This document shows, one piece after another, positions 41,853-49,704 of a stretch of DNA of 64,000 bases. Source of the stretch: Hyphococcus sp. (GTDB taxonomy: Bacteria > Pseudomonadota > Alphaproteobacteria > Caulobacterales > Parvularculaceae); the NCBI GenBank assembly GCA_028281665.1, contig JANQJK010000016.1, positions 1-64,000 on the forward strand, given 5' to 3'. Position 1 is the first letter of the stretch. Every line of letters begins with the position of its first letter. Under the pieces are notes generated by a model. It had not been told where the DNA came from. It saw only the letters and a program-made list of their open reading frames with translations, and searched no databases. The position numbers and the translations under genes were made by a program.

Positions 41853-42760
41853 GAAAGGCCATCGTTGAGGTTGGACACTGTGTCGACGAGAATGTCGTCC
41901 CGGTTTGCAAGGCCGCTGAGAATTTCCTCTACGGCCCAAATGCGGAAGGGCAGTCCCGCAAGATAGGGCGTCATGGTAAATCCGAACAGCTGCCCGCCAT
42001 GGCGCGTCGCCTCGGACGCCGTCATGTCGGCCGCCTCCAGAATCTGGTCCCGCCACGACGCCTCGTCGTGGTTCTTCGTGGAAAGGAGAAAGCGGTCGTC
42101 AAGTTCGTTCAGAAGCGGAAACGCTGATATGGTTCCGCTTTTCGTTTTCATCTTTACAGGAACGGTATCCAGCTCCCAGTCGAGACAGATATCAAAACCG
42201 GCGTCGGCAATCAGGTCGGGCGTGTTAAAACTTTGCTGCCGCGCCGGGCTCATCCAGGTGCGGGGAGCGAGGCCGGCCGCTTCAAACGCTAACCGGGTTT
42301 TTTCCACGTAGCGTTGCTCCGTTTCCGCTTCAACGCCGCCCCAGTGAATTGAATCCGTGTCGTAGCCATGGGCCGCGATTTCGTGACCGTCCCCAACGAT
42401 GGCGTCGATAAGAGGGCGCACGCGATCCAGCAACACGGCGTTCACCGCGAAAGTCGCTTTCGCGCCGGCCTTTTCAAAGGCGCGCAGCAAACGGTAGGCG
42501 CCGACGCGATTGCCGTAATCTCGGGTCGTGTAATGGCGGAGGTCCGGATAGGGCGTCGCCATGGCGCCGGGATGCTTAAACGGCGTGCCCGACGGATTGA
42601 GCATGAAGTATTCGAGCGGGACGACGACGGCGACGCCAAGGGCCGCACCGCCCGAAAACGATTTCTTCTTCCGATCGCCGACGATTCTCCATTGATACCG
42701 GTCATGATCCTGACCGTGTTTTCGGTTCGGGTAGTCGAGGTAATCCGGCGGGAGGCTCAT
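41849..42760 (-). CDS. Polysaccharide deacetylase-fold (PuuE-like) hydrolase 2
   Basis: A 303-residue NodB-fold protein without a signal peptide. It shows YTTRDYGNRVGAYRLLRAFE, GHEIAAHGYDTDSIHWGG and SPARQQSFNTPDLIADAGF, the layout of PuuE allantoinase-like enzymes and not of secreted sugar deacetylases. It overlaps both neighbours by ATGA, so translation of isochorismatase, two PuuE-like proteins and the nitrilase-fold protein is coupled. A cyclic imide, ureide or lactam is the likely kind of substrate. Confidence 0.82.
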   Translation of the reverse strand: MSLPPDYLDYPNRKHGQDHDRYQWRIVGDRKKKSFSGGAALGVAVVVPLEYFMLNPSGTPFKHPGAMATPYPDLRHYTTRDYGNRVGAYRLLRAFEKAGAKATFAVNAVLLDRVRPLIDAIVGDGHEIAAHGYDTDSIHWGGVEAETEQRYVEKTRLAFEAAGLAPRTWMSPARQQSFNTPDLIADAGFDICLDWELDTVPVKMKTKSGTISAFPLLNELDDRFLLSTKNHDEASWRDQILEAADMTASEATRHGGQLFGFTMTPYLAGLPFRIWAVEEILSGLANRDDILVDTVSNLNDGLS

Positions 42761-43710
42761 GGCGCTGTCGCTCCCCCGTCGAACCCTGTGCCGGGCCGAG
42801 CGAGACCGCGCCCGCTGATATCGGTGAGGGTCTGGTCCCAGTAGTGGCGCCGGTAATACTCGGCGATTTCGGCGCCGGTGGTGATCCAGACATCGTCGCG
42901 ATGCGCCGTGATGTGTTTCAGCGCGTCCTCGAAGGGGCGGATCCGGTGCGGCTGGCTGACGAGATAGGCGTGCAGCGGAATACACATGACTGTGCCGCTG
43001 TCTTCGCCTTCGCGCAGTAATTGATCGAAGTGGCGCTTCAGAACGTCGGCGTATCGCCACGGCGTCATCGCCTGGGCGCCATAGGTAATGACATCGTTGA
43101 CTTCCAGCGAGTAGGGCATGGAGATCAGCTTGCCCGACTTGGTCTTGATCGGCTGGGGCTGGTCGTCCTGAAAGAGATCGCAGGTATACCAGAAGTCATA
43201 TTCCGCAATCAGATCGAATGTTCTCTCCGTATGGGTGAGCGCCGGCGCAAGATAACCGCGAATGCGCTTTCCGGTCGCCCGCTCGACTGTATTTATGGAG
43301 TCTTCGAGCACGGCGCGTTCCTGCGCCTCGTCGAAACCGTATGAGTAACGCGTGTTGTAAATGCCGTGGGAGAAGAATTCCCAATCGCGCTCGTTGCAGG
43401 CCTCGATAATTTCCGGGCAATGATCGCACATGGCGACATTGAGAGATATGGAACCCCGCATCTCATATTTGTCGAGCAGCTCCATAAGCCGCCAGTGGCC
43501 GATGCGGTTGCCCCAGTCTCGCTGGGAATACCCGACGACGTCCGGCGTCGGTTTCGGCCATCCGGGCCGCGACGGGTTCACCGGCGGATTGAACTCGTAA
43601 TACTCGATATTCGGTGCAATCCAGAAGGCGAGCTTCTTCCCGTCCGGCCATTCGATTTTTGGACGGTCTTTATACGGCCAATAGTCGTAAAGGTTCGGGT
43701 CGGCGTGCAT
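42757..43710 (-). CDS. Polysaccharide deacetylase-fold (PuuE-like) hydrolase 3
   Basis: A 317-residue NodB-fold protein related to its neighbour, with IAPNIEYYEFNPP, GYSQRDWGNRIGHWRLMELL and WEFFSHGIYNTRYSYG. The dipeptide SHG replaces the neighbour's AHG, and CDHCPEIIEACNERDW adds a cysteine pair. Two adjacent but diverged copies suggest two ring substrates or a heteromer. The start ATG 43710 overlaps the isochorismatase stop by one base. Confidence 0.85.
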   Translation of the reverse strand: MHADPNLYDYWPYKDRPKIEWPDGKKLAFWIAPNIEYYEFNPPVNPSRPGWPKPTPDVVGYSQRDWGNRIGHWRLMELLDKYEMRGSISLNVAMCDHCPEIIEACNERDWEFFSHGIYNTRYSYGFDEAQERAVLEDSINTVERATGKRIRGYLAPALTHTERTFDLIAEYDFWYTCDLFQDDQPQPIKTKSGKLISMPYSLEVNDVITYGAQAMTPWRYADVLKRHFDQLLREGEDSGTVMCIPLHAYLVSQPHRIRPFEDALKHITAHRDDVWITTGAEIAEYYRRHYWDQTLTDISGRGLARPGTGFDGGATAP

Positions 43711-44399
43711 TACCTGTGCTCCAGCCAGTCGATAACTTCCTGAACTTCGACAACGTCGGCGTATTTCAGTTGCAGGTCGGTCAGGTTGGCGAAGTGATAG
43801 CTCTCATGTTTGTCGGCGACACATTCTTCCGGCACGATGGTGCGATAGCCGCGCATCAGGGATTCCACTGCTGTCGCGCGCACACAGCCTGAGGTCGATC
43901 CGCCGGTGACGACAACAGTGTCGACCTTGTGCCACACAAGGTAGCTTTGCAGAGGCGTTTCAAAAAACGCGCTCGGCATGCGCTTGGTGTACACATAGTC
44001 GATCGCCTCGTTGACTTCGCATCGGGGATCGAGCTTGTGGCGTTCGGAATCGTATTTGATGTTCTGAAGACTGTCCGGCGTATCCGTGCGGGTTCCCCAA
44101 ACCCCGGCGTCGCCGCCGTCCGGCTTATAGGCCACCTGCGTCCAGATCACCGGCATTTCCCTGGATCGCGCGAGGGCCGAGAGCTCGTTGATGAATCCGA
44201 TCTGATTCGGGTGGGTCACGTAGGACGTTTTCGGGAACAGGTCCGGGCGCGTATAGGCTTGTTGCACGTCGACATTTACGATGGCGAGCTTTTCGCCGAA
44301 ACCGAACCGGGCGCGGGCGGGGTTGGCTTTCACTTCCTCATAGAGCTCGCGCGCCGTCTTCCCGGGGCAAGCCATGGTGGGCTCAAATTCAAGGGTCAT
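43710..44399 (-). CDS. Isochorismatase-fold cysteine amidohydrolase
   Basis: A 229-residue cysteine hydrolase of the isochorismatase superfamily: Asp in IVNVDVQQAYTRP, Lys in QVAYKPDGG and catalytic Cys in GGSTSGCVRATAVESL. N-carbamoylsarcosine amidase and maleamate amidohydrolase (NicF of nicotinate degradation) belong to this fold, and either would release ammonia from a small amide. It is first in the five-gene minus-strand operon, 21 bases from palindrome A8. Confidence 0.88.
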   Translation of the reverse strand: MTLEFEPTMACPGKTARELYEEVKANPARARFGFGEKLAIVNVDVQQAYTRPDLFPKTSYVTHPNQIGFINELSALARSREMPVIWTQVAYKPDGGDAGVWGTRTDTPDSLQNIKYDSERHKLDPRCEVNEAIDYVYTKRMPSAFFETPLQSYLVWHKVDTVVVTGGSTSGCVRATAVESLMRGYRTIVPEECVADKHESYHFANLTDLQLKYADVVEVQEVIDWLEHR

Positions 44400-44420
44400 C
44401 AGGGTCTTTCTGAAAAGTTG

Positions 44421-44436
44421 AAATGGTATATCATTT
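44421..44436. promoter_or_regulatory. Palindrome A8, candidate GntR operator
   Basis: AAATGGTATATCATTT, identical to palindrome A1 although 40 kb away. It lies between the divergent isochorismatase (21 bases) and sodium symporter (53 bases) genes, which puts the right-hand end of the cluster in the same regulon. Confidence 0.75.
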
Positions 44437-44489
44437 TGACGTGATCTTGCTTTCAGGTCAAAATATCATCCAGTCGGGAGCAAAAAGCG

Positions 44490-45935
44490 ATGGAAAATTC
44501 CCTCGCCGCCGCCGGGAGCGCGATCACCCTTGTCGCGTATATGCTCGTTCTGCTGGGCATCGGCGTTTGGGCTGCGCGCCGTGCGGGCGGACCCGAGGAC
44601 GATTTCCTCCTTGGCGGGCGGTCCCTTGGGCCGGTCGTCGCCGGCCTTGCCTACGCGGCGTCCACGTCGTCGGCCTGGGTGCTGCTTGGATTTACCGGTT
44701 TCGTCGCGGCCGTTGGCGTATCGGCGCTGTGGATGATTCCGGGCATTCTTGCCGGCTACGCAGCGGTCTGGTTCGCCCTCGGTCCATGGCTCCATCGCGC
44801 TTCAAGGGAAGGGGGCCATCTGACGGCGCTGGACGTCATCGCCGCCGGCGCGGAGGGCGTGATGTATCGCGCCATAAAGATCGTTGCGGCGTTGATGATC
44901 CTCTTTTGTTTCTCGTTTTACATCGCCGCGCAGTTTCAGGGCGCCGGCGCGGCGCTCGCGGACGTTTTCGGAATCAGCGGCACGATGGCCGTCATCATCG
45001 GCGCCGGCGTTATTCTCGCCTACACATTTCTTGGCGGCTTCTGGGCCGTCAGCATCACCGATACGCTGCAAGGTCTGTCCATCGCGGCCATCGCGACGAT
45101 TTTACCCTTCGCCGTATTGGCGTCCGCCGGCGGATTTGACGGCGTTGCGGCGGGGCTCGTAAATGAAGCACAGTCAATTACGGCGCCGTTCGGCGCGAAC
45201 GCCGGATGGTCCGCAGTCGGATTTGTGTTCGGGGTGAGCGCCATCGGCTTCGGTGCGCTTGGGCAACCGCATCTGATGACCTGGGTCATGGCGGCGCGAG
45301 ACAGCAAGGCGCGATTGCAAGGAGGCGCCGTCGCCATCGGCTGGGGTGCGCTCGTTTATGCAGGCATGTCCGTCGTTGCGTTGTCGGCGCGTGCGATCGC
45401 CGAACCCGGAGCGGCGCTTGGCGAATCCATTGTGTTCGACGCGGCGCAGGAACTGCTTCCGGGCATCATGCCGGCGCTTGTTTACGCCGCCATTCTGTCG
45501 GCGATTATGTCGACGGTGGACAGCCAGCTCCTTGTGGCGTCCGCGGCGGCGAGCCACGATATGGGGCTCGCAAAAGCGGCGCCGGGCAGAGAAGTCATGA
45601 TCACGCGCGTGGTCATTGTCGCGCTTTGCGTCGGTGCGGTTCTGCTGACGCTGTTCCTGCCGGCGACCATATTCGGGCGCGTCCTCTTTGCGTGGACCGC
45701 GCTTGGCGCCGCGTTCGGCCCCGTTATCGTCGCGCGGGCGGTCGGCCGGCAGATGAGGCCCGCGGTCATTCTCGCGGCGATGATCACCGGGTTTGCGCTT
45801 GCCGTTTACTTCAACCAGTTTGCCGACGCCGGGCCCGGCGCCTGGAAAGAACGCATATTGCCGTGGGTTGCGGGGCTGGCGATTCTGTTTGGCTTGTCGC
45901 GCAGGGCTTCGGCTTCAAAGGAGGCGTCCAAATGA
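44490..45935 (+). CDS. Sodium:solute symporter (SSS family)
   Basis: A 481-residue inner-membrane carrier with about thirteen hydrophobic helices. ARRAGGPEDDFLLGGRSLGP, the AASTSSAWVLLGFTGF segment and the GQPHLMTWVMAARDS loop are family features of the PutP group. It probably drives uptake of the pathway substrate or an amide intermediate with sodium. It is divergent from the isochorismatase operon across palindrome A8, and its stop overlaps the next start (ATGA). Confidence 0.9.
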   Translation: MENSLAAAGSAITLVAYMLVLLGIGVWAARRAGGPEDDFLLGGRSLGPVVAGLAYAASTSSAWVLLGFTGFVAAVGVSALWMIPGILAGYAAVWFALGPWLHRASREGGHLTALDVIAAGAEGVMYRAIKIVAALMILFCFSFYIAAQFQGAGAALADVFGISGTMAVIIGAGVILAYTFLGGFWAVSITDTLQGLSIAAIATILPFAVLASAGGFDGVAAGLVNEAQSITAPFGANAGWSAVGFVFGVSAIGFGALGQPHLMTWVMAARDSKARLQGGAVAIGWGALVYAGMSVVALSARAIAEPGAALGESIVFDAAQELLPGIMPALVYAAILSAIMSTVDSQLLVASAAASHDMGLAKAAPGREVMITRVVIVALCVGAVLLTLFLPATIFGRVLFAWTALGAAFGPVIVARAVGRQMRPAVILAAMITGFALAVYFNQFADAGPGAWKERILPWVAGLAILFGLSRRASASKEASK

Positions 45936-46128
45936 AGCACTCAATATTGTTCGTCGCTATCGTGTTGGGAACGCTTCTGTCATCTCCAAATGGCCGTCGA
46001 TGGACGCCGCGCGGGCCTTCTGGTCCGACCCTGAATATGAGAAACTGAAATCGGACCGCATCGACAAGAACTGGTCGCGATTTGACATTTATCTGCTGGA
46101 GGGATTGCCGGAGGCGCCGGCTGAATAA
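45932..46128 (+). pseudogene. Deletion scar joining a signal peptide to a DUF1330 remnant
   Basis: ATG 45932 has a strong AAAGGAGG site and encodes a signal-peptide-like start (MKHSILFVAIVLGTLL), but that frame stops at 46048 after unrelated residues. In another frame from about 45975 to the stop at 46126-46128 lies NASVISKWPSMDAARAF and WSDPEYEKLKSDRIDKNW, the C-terminal half of a DUF1330 protein like that at 11071-11364. The front half of the DUF1330 gene and the rest of the exported protein are missing. The likeliest explanation is a deletion that fused two genes out of frame. Confidence 0.7.
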
Positions 46129-46129
46129 C

Positions 46130-46402
46130 TTAGTCCGTCGCTGCAAGTTTCGCTTTTAATTCGAAGACCAGCAGGCGCTGGTAAAAACCGGCTGCGCGAC
46201 CTTCCGCCGTATTGAGAAACTCCGCCAGTTCGTCTTTGTCGGCCGCCGGCGTTTCAGCGCATTCTGCGAAGCGCCCGCTCAGGGCGTAATGGGGAAACCC
46301 GACAAGTCCCGCAAAGCGCCCGGCGATGGCGGAACGCCCCGCCGGTTTTGTCCCGCCGTCGGTCTTCCCGGCGGCGGGAAGCGGCAATACGTTAATGATC
46401 AA
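46130..46402 (-). CDS. Small hypothetical protein
   Basis: A possible 90-residue protein that I do not recognise, on the minus strand one base from the stop of the DUF1330 remnant. The second half (DKDELAEFLNTAEGRAAGFY and QRLLVFELKAKLAATD) looks like two amphipathic helices; no signal peptide or membrane segment. Codon use resembles its neighbours. It lies at the boundary between the catabolic and motility regions, divergent from the PilZ gene. It fills most of an otherwise empty spacer. Confidence 0.45.
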   Translation of the reverse strand: MIINVLPLPAAGKTDGGTKPAGRSAIAGRFAGLVGFPHYALSGRFAECAETPAADKDELAEFLNTAEGRAAGFYQRLLVFELKAKLAATD

Positions 46403-46414
46403 TATCCGTTAGCG

Positions 46415-46429
46415 TTAACGGTATATTAT
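46415..46429. promoter_or_regulatory. CtrA-like box, imperfect
   Basis: TTAA-N7-TTAT in the spacer between the small hypothetical gene and the PilZ gene, one base from the CtrA consensus TTAA-N7-TTAA. It is 25 bases before ATG 46454 of the PilZ gene. Confidence 0.35.
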
Positions 46430-46453
46430 TGAAAATATACGACTCTTCACCGC

Positions 46454-46816
46454 ATGTTTGGTAGCCGACGCCATATGCAAGAAGACGCTCAGAATAATGC
46501 GAAGCTGCAAGCCGCGTTATCGAGCCGCCTCAAGACCCTTGCCACGATCAACGATCGGATCAAGGATCCAAACAGGCTGCAACCTCGCAAGCGCGTCCTG
46601 CATCTGGCCCTTGTCAGGATCTCGAATGATTGCGCTGTCAGCTGCACCGTGCGCGATATCACGCCGCGCGGCTTCCGACTGCAGTTTACCGAGGCCGTTG
46701 ATCTGCCCCATGCCTGCGATATCGAAATTCCGGTTCTTGCCGCGAAGTATCGGATCGCTCGCCGCTGGCAAAACTCAAATCTTGCCGGCGTGGAAATCAT
46801 CACTGCTGAAAACTGA
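46454..46816 (+). CDS. PilZ domain protein
   Basis: A 120-residue protein. The C-terminal 75 residues form a PilZ-like domain: RKRVLHLALVRI, then VRDITPRGFRLQF, a variant of the D-x-S-x-x-G strand, and YRIARRWQNSNLAGVEI at the end. PilZ proteins usually bind cyclic di-GMP; the RxxxR and D/NxSxxG residues are only partly kept here. Either ATG 46454 or ATG 46475 could be the start; neither has a good ribosome site. Its neighbour is a diguanylate cyclase, so it may link the second messenger to motility. Confidence 0.7.
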   Translation: MFGSRRHMQEDAQNNAKLQAALSSRLKTLATINDRIKDPNRLQPRKRVLHLALVRISNDCAVSCTVRDITPRGFRLQFTEAVDLPHACDIEIPVLAAKYRIARRWQNSNLAGVEIITAEN

Positions 46817-46956
46817 TCACTGAAAAGCGTTGTATCGTCTGCATAGGACGGGTTAGCGCCGGCGCTCCGTCGTGGCCGGTGTTCCCAATCGCGCGATCAG
46901 TTCAGGATAATTTCTAGATTGCTATCGAGCCGCCTGTTGCCGGTCCTGTGCGTAAC

Positions 46957-48003
46957 CTATGCGTCGGCGTCCGTGTCGGTCCAGCAGACCACTCTGTCGC
47001 GGCCGCTTTCCTTGGCGTCGTAAAGAGCGGTGTCCGCCGCCTTATACAGCACGTCAACGGGCCAGTCTTCGCGAAGTTGCGCGACGCCGAACGACATCGA
47101 CACGCGTCCGAGGCTCTGGTTGTTCGCACGGTTGATCAGTTTTCGCTTGGATACGGCGACGCGAATATTGTCCGCCACCGTCACTGCGTCTTTAAGCGAC
47201 GTGTTCGGAAGAGCAAGGGCAAACTCCTCGCCCCCATAGCGCGCGAGCAGGTCCTGCCCCTTGACGTTTTCCTGCAATACGTCGGCGACGAGCTTCAGCA
47301 CCTGGTCCCCGACAGGGTGACCCCACTTGTCGTTGAACGCCTTGAAGTGATCGATGTCGGCGACGATCATGCAGAGCGGCGTTTTTTCCGTAAGCGCTGC
47401 GGCGATGAGTTGTGTAATTGTGCTGTCGAAATAGCGGCGATTGTTCAGTTTTGTCAGAAAATCAGTCTTGGCGTCCTGCGTGATCGACTCGATCGACGAT
47501 TGCAGCTTGTCGATTTTTTGTGACGCATTTGATAGGTCGTTTTCCAGCTTGTTGTTGCGGGAAATCGCATTCTGGGCGATATCCACAAGGGAGTTCAGGA
47601 GCTTCGTCGTGTTGCCGTCGCTGTTGGAGATGTCGGCGGCGTTTTGCGAAGCGTCAGCAAGGTCGGACGTGAACTGCTTTGTATTCGTATCGAAAACTTT
47701 TGAAAGCCGTTGCAAGGTGTTGGTTTCGTTCAGAACCTCGGCGGCAAAATGCTCGATTTGTTTAGGGGGATGTGCGAGTTCGAAATATTGTTCGTGCACC
47801 GCTTTCAGGAAGAACTCGTCGACTTCGCCTTCGTTATTGATCTTTGACTGTATGTCGGTGGAAAGGGCGTCATTGCTGCTTTCCAGATGAGAGAACCATA
47901 CCTGATAATACTCCGGCTTTGGCGGAATATTCATATTATTCAGGGCGCGAATGACCTCGGCGCCGATTTCCTGTGTGTTGACCATAGCGGCTGATGCAGA
48001 CAT
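46957..48003 (-). CDS. Diguanylate cyclase (GGDEF domain)
   Basis: A 348-residue protein without a signal peptide. Residues 1-175 are helical and likely coiled coil (several NNxxxN/SxxA repeats), and residues 176-335 form a GGDEF domain with TKLNNRRYFD and the active-site RYGGEEF (GGEEF at 257-261). The residues five positions upstream read KGQD where the product-inhibition I-site is RxxD, so feedback inhibition by cyclic di-GMP may be weakened. It makes cyclic di-GMP from two GTP molecules. A perfect CtrA-type box is 165 bases before the start. The flagellar genes follow on the same strand. Confidence 0.9.
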   Translation of the reverse strand: MSASAAMVNTQEIGAEVIRALNNMNIPPKPEYYQVWFSHLESSNDALSTDIQSKINNEGEVDEFFLKAVHEQYFELAHPPKQIEHFAAEVLNETNTLQRLSKVFDTNTKQFTSDLADASQNAADISNSDGNTTKLLNSLVDIAQNAISRNNKLENDLSNASQKIDKLQSSIESITQDAKTDFLTKLNNRRYFDSTITQLIAAALTEKTPLCMIVADIDHFKAFNDKWGHPVGDQVLKLVADVLQENVKGQDLLARYGGEEFALALPNTSLKDAVTVADNIRVAVSKRKLINRANNQSLGRVSMSFGVAQLREDWPVDVLYKAADTALYDAKESGRDRVVCWTDTDADA

Positions 48004-48167
48004 GAAGGAGCCCCCGGTAAATTCGAAACGCCGGACATCAAAGCACTATTGAATTGAAGTATGGTTAACCTGTCCGTATGCCGCCGCGCGTCCCGGCCGG
48101 TCGGCCGCTCACAGTGATACGCCACCGATCAGAAATCATTCAGTATGCAACCGGAAATTCAGCCCAC

Positions 48168-48183
48168 TTAACGGCGCATTAAC
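48168..48183. promoter_or_regulatory. CtrA-type box, perfect
   Basis: TTAA-N7-TTAAC, the CtrA consensus, in the spacer upstream of the diguanylate cyclase gene (start at 48003) and just after the FliJ-like gene. It would make the cyclase part of the cell-cycle-controlled motility programme. Confidence 0.55.
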
Positions 48184-48196
48184 GGCCGAAGGCGGA

Positions 48197-48610
48197 TCAA
48201 TAATCGATGAGCGTATTCTGCTCGCGGCGCTCTTCATCCTGGTTGTTGGCGTCAGCGCGGATCTTCTTCTTGAGATCCGCCAGCAACGTTTCCAGGGCGG
48301 CCTCCCGCGTCAGCGCCAGACGCGTATTGGCGCGCAGTTTTTCGATCATCTCGTTCAGACTGTGGGCTGCTGTCGTCAGGTCTTCGGACTTGCGCCGAAG
48401 GTTTTTTCGGAAGCGATTGGCTGCGATCAGGTCACCCGCCGTCGGTTCGTGATTGTCGCCAAGGTCGAGCCTATGGCTGTCGCGCAAACAGCGCGCGGCT
48501 TCGTCAAGAAGCTGCTGCTGTTCTGCAAGGCGCTTCCTGTATTTCAGGGAGGTCGCCTGCTGTTTGAGCGCCAGCAGCTTGCTCAGTTTCAGAATGTCGT
48601 TCTTTTTCAT
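48197..48610 (-). CDS. FliJ-like coiled-coil flagellar protein
   Basis: A 137-residue, almost entirely helical protein (LLALKQQATSLKYRKRLAEQ, NRFRKNLRRKSEDLTTAAHS and ALTREAALETLLADLKKKIR). Length, heptad pattern and its place right after flhB suggest a FliJ-type export chaperone, which bridges the FliI ATPase to the export gate. Sequence similarity is too weak to be certain. The start overlaps the flhB stop by four bases. Confidence 0.55.
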   Translation of the reverse strand: MKKNDILKLSKLLALKQQATSLKYRKRLAEQQQLLDEAARCLRDSHRLDLGDNHEPTAGDLIAANRFRKNLRRKSEDLTTAAHSLNEMIEKLRANTRLALTREAALETLLADLKKKIRADANNQDEERREQNTLIDY

Positions 48611-49704
48611 GCCTTGCCCGTCCGCAGTTTTTTCTTGCGAACTTGGTCCGCATAGTGGATCGCGGCGGCGACGGCGGCGAAATGCTCGCGTTTGATTTCC
48701 TGCCCGATTTCAACGAGCGAATAAATGGACCGCGCCGTGGGCGGGTCGCGACGAATCGGGACGCCATGTTCGGCTGCCGCTTTTCGAATGCGCGCGGCGA
48801 CTTCGTCGACGCCCTTGGCGATGCATATGGGCGCCGCTCCGCGATCGCGGTTCCATTTCAGCGCCGTTGCATAGTGCGTTGGGTTGACGATCACGATGTC
48901 GGCATTCGGCACGTCCGCCATCATCCGGTTTGTGGCGATGGCCTCGGCCCGCTGGCGACGGGCGCCCTTCAGCATCGGATCGCCTTCGGTCTCCTTGTTT
49001 TCCCGCTTCATCTCTTCGTGAGTCATGCGCAGGCGCTTGCGGTGCTGAAAATAGCGCCATGGCAGGTCCATAAACCCGATCAACGCCGCCACGGCCGTAA
49101 TCAGCCCGACAAAGAAGATGGTTTCCTTAACGAAATAGATCGGCAAGGCATTGGCCGGCTTCCCGATTAAGGTCGGCAGTTCAAGAAATCGGTCTTTAAC
49201 AGCGAACAGAATAATGCCGAGAATGGCGCAGAGCTTCACGGCCTTTTTGACAAACTCCGAAATCCCTTCGGGCCCGTATTTGTTTTTCGCGTTGGAGACA
49301 AAGGAAATGCGCGAAAACTTCGGCTTTATCTTCGTAAGAGAAAACGCAAAGGCGCGCTGCACCGTCGCTGACGCGCAAACGCCGATCACCAGAATGAGGA
49401 GGAGGGCAAGCACGCCGCGAAAGGTGCGAAAGACGAGATCGGCCGCGACGCCCTGCCGGTCTGGCGATGCGAAGGCGAGGTTCACCGCTTCCGGGTTTGA
49501 CAGAAACGGCCTCAGCGCCGCAAAAATGTCCATGCTGATCCAGCCGGACAGTATGAGAACCGCCAGAAAGAACGCCGCATAGGTCGCCGCTGACGTCGCC
49601 TCCATGGAATAGGGGACGTCGCCCTGTTCGCGCGATTTGCGCAGCTTCTGCGGTGTCGGCTCGTGGGTCTTGTCGTCGGCGCTCGTCTGTTCGTTGTCGC
49701 TCAT
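48607..49704 (-). CDS. flhB: Flagellar export protein FlhB
   Basis: A 365-residue inner-membrane export switch. It opens with DKTHEPTPQKLRKSREQG, has four hydrophobic helices and the autocleavage motif NPTH at residues 274-277 (VIVNPTHYATALKW). Cleavage switches export from hook to filament subunits. The stop overlaps the FliJ-like start; its own start overlaps the fliR stop. Confidence 0.96.
   Translation of the reverse strand: MSDNEQTSADDKTHEPTPQKLRKSREQGDVPYSMEATSAATYAAFFLAVLILSGWISMDIFAALRPFLSNPEAVNLAFASPDRQGVAADLVFRTFRGVLALLLILVIGVCASATVQRAFAFSLTKIKPKFSRISFVSNAKNKYGPEGISEFVKKAVKLCAILGIILFAVKDRFLELPTLIGKPANALPIYFVKETIFFVGLITAVAALIGFMDLPWRYFQHRKRLRMTHEEMKRENKETEGDPMLKGARRQRAEAIATNRMMADVPNADIVIVNPTHYATALKWNRDRGAAPICIAKGVDEVAARIRKAAAEHGVPIRRDPPTARSIYSLVEIGQEIKREHFAAVAAAIHYADQVRKKKLRTGKA

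Noticed and set aside
46411..46430. A degenerate match to palindrome A (AACGGTATATTATTG) upstream of the PilZ gene
   Set aside because: About four of sixteen positions differ, symmetry is lost, and the same bases are better explained as a CtrA-like box next to motility genes.
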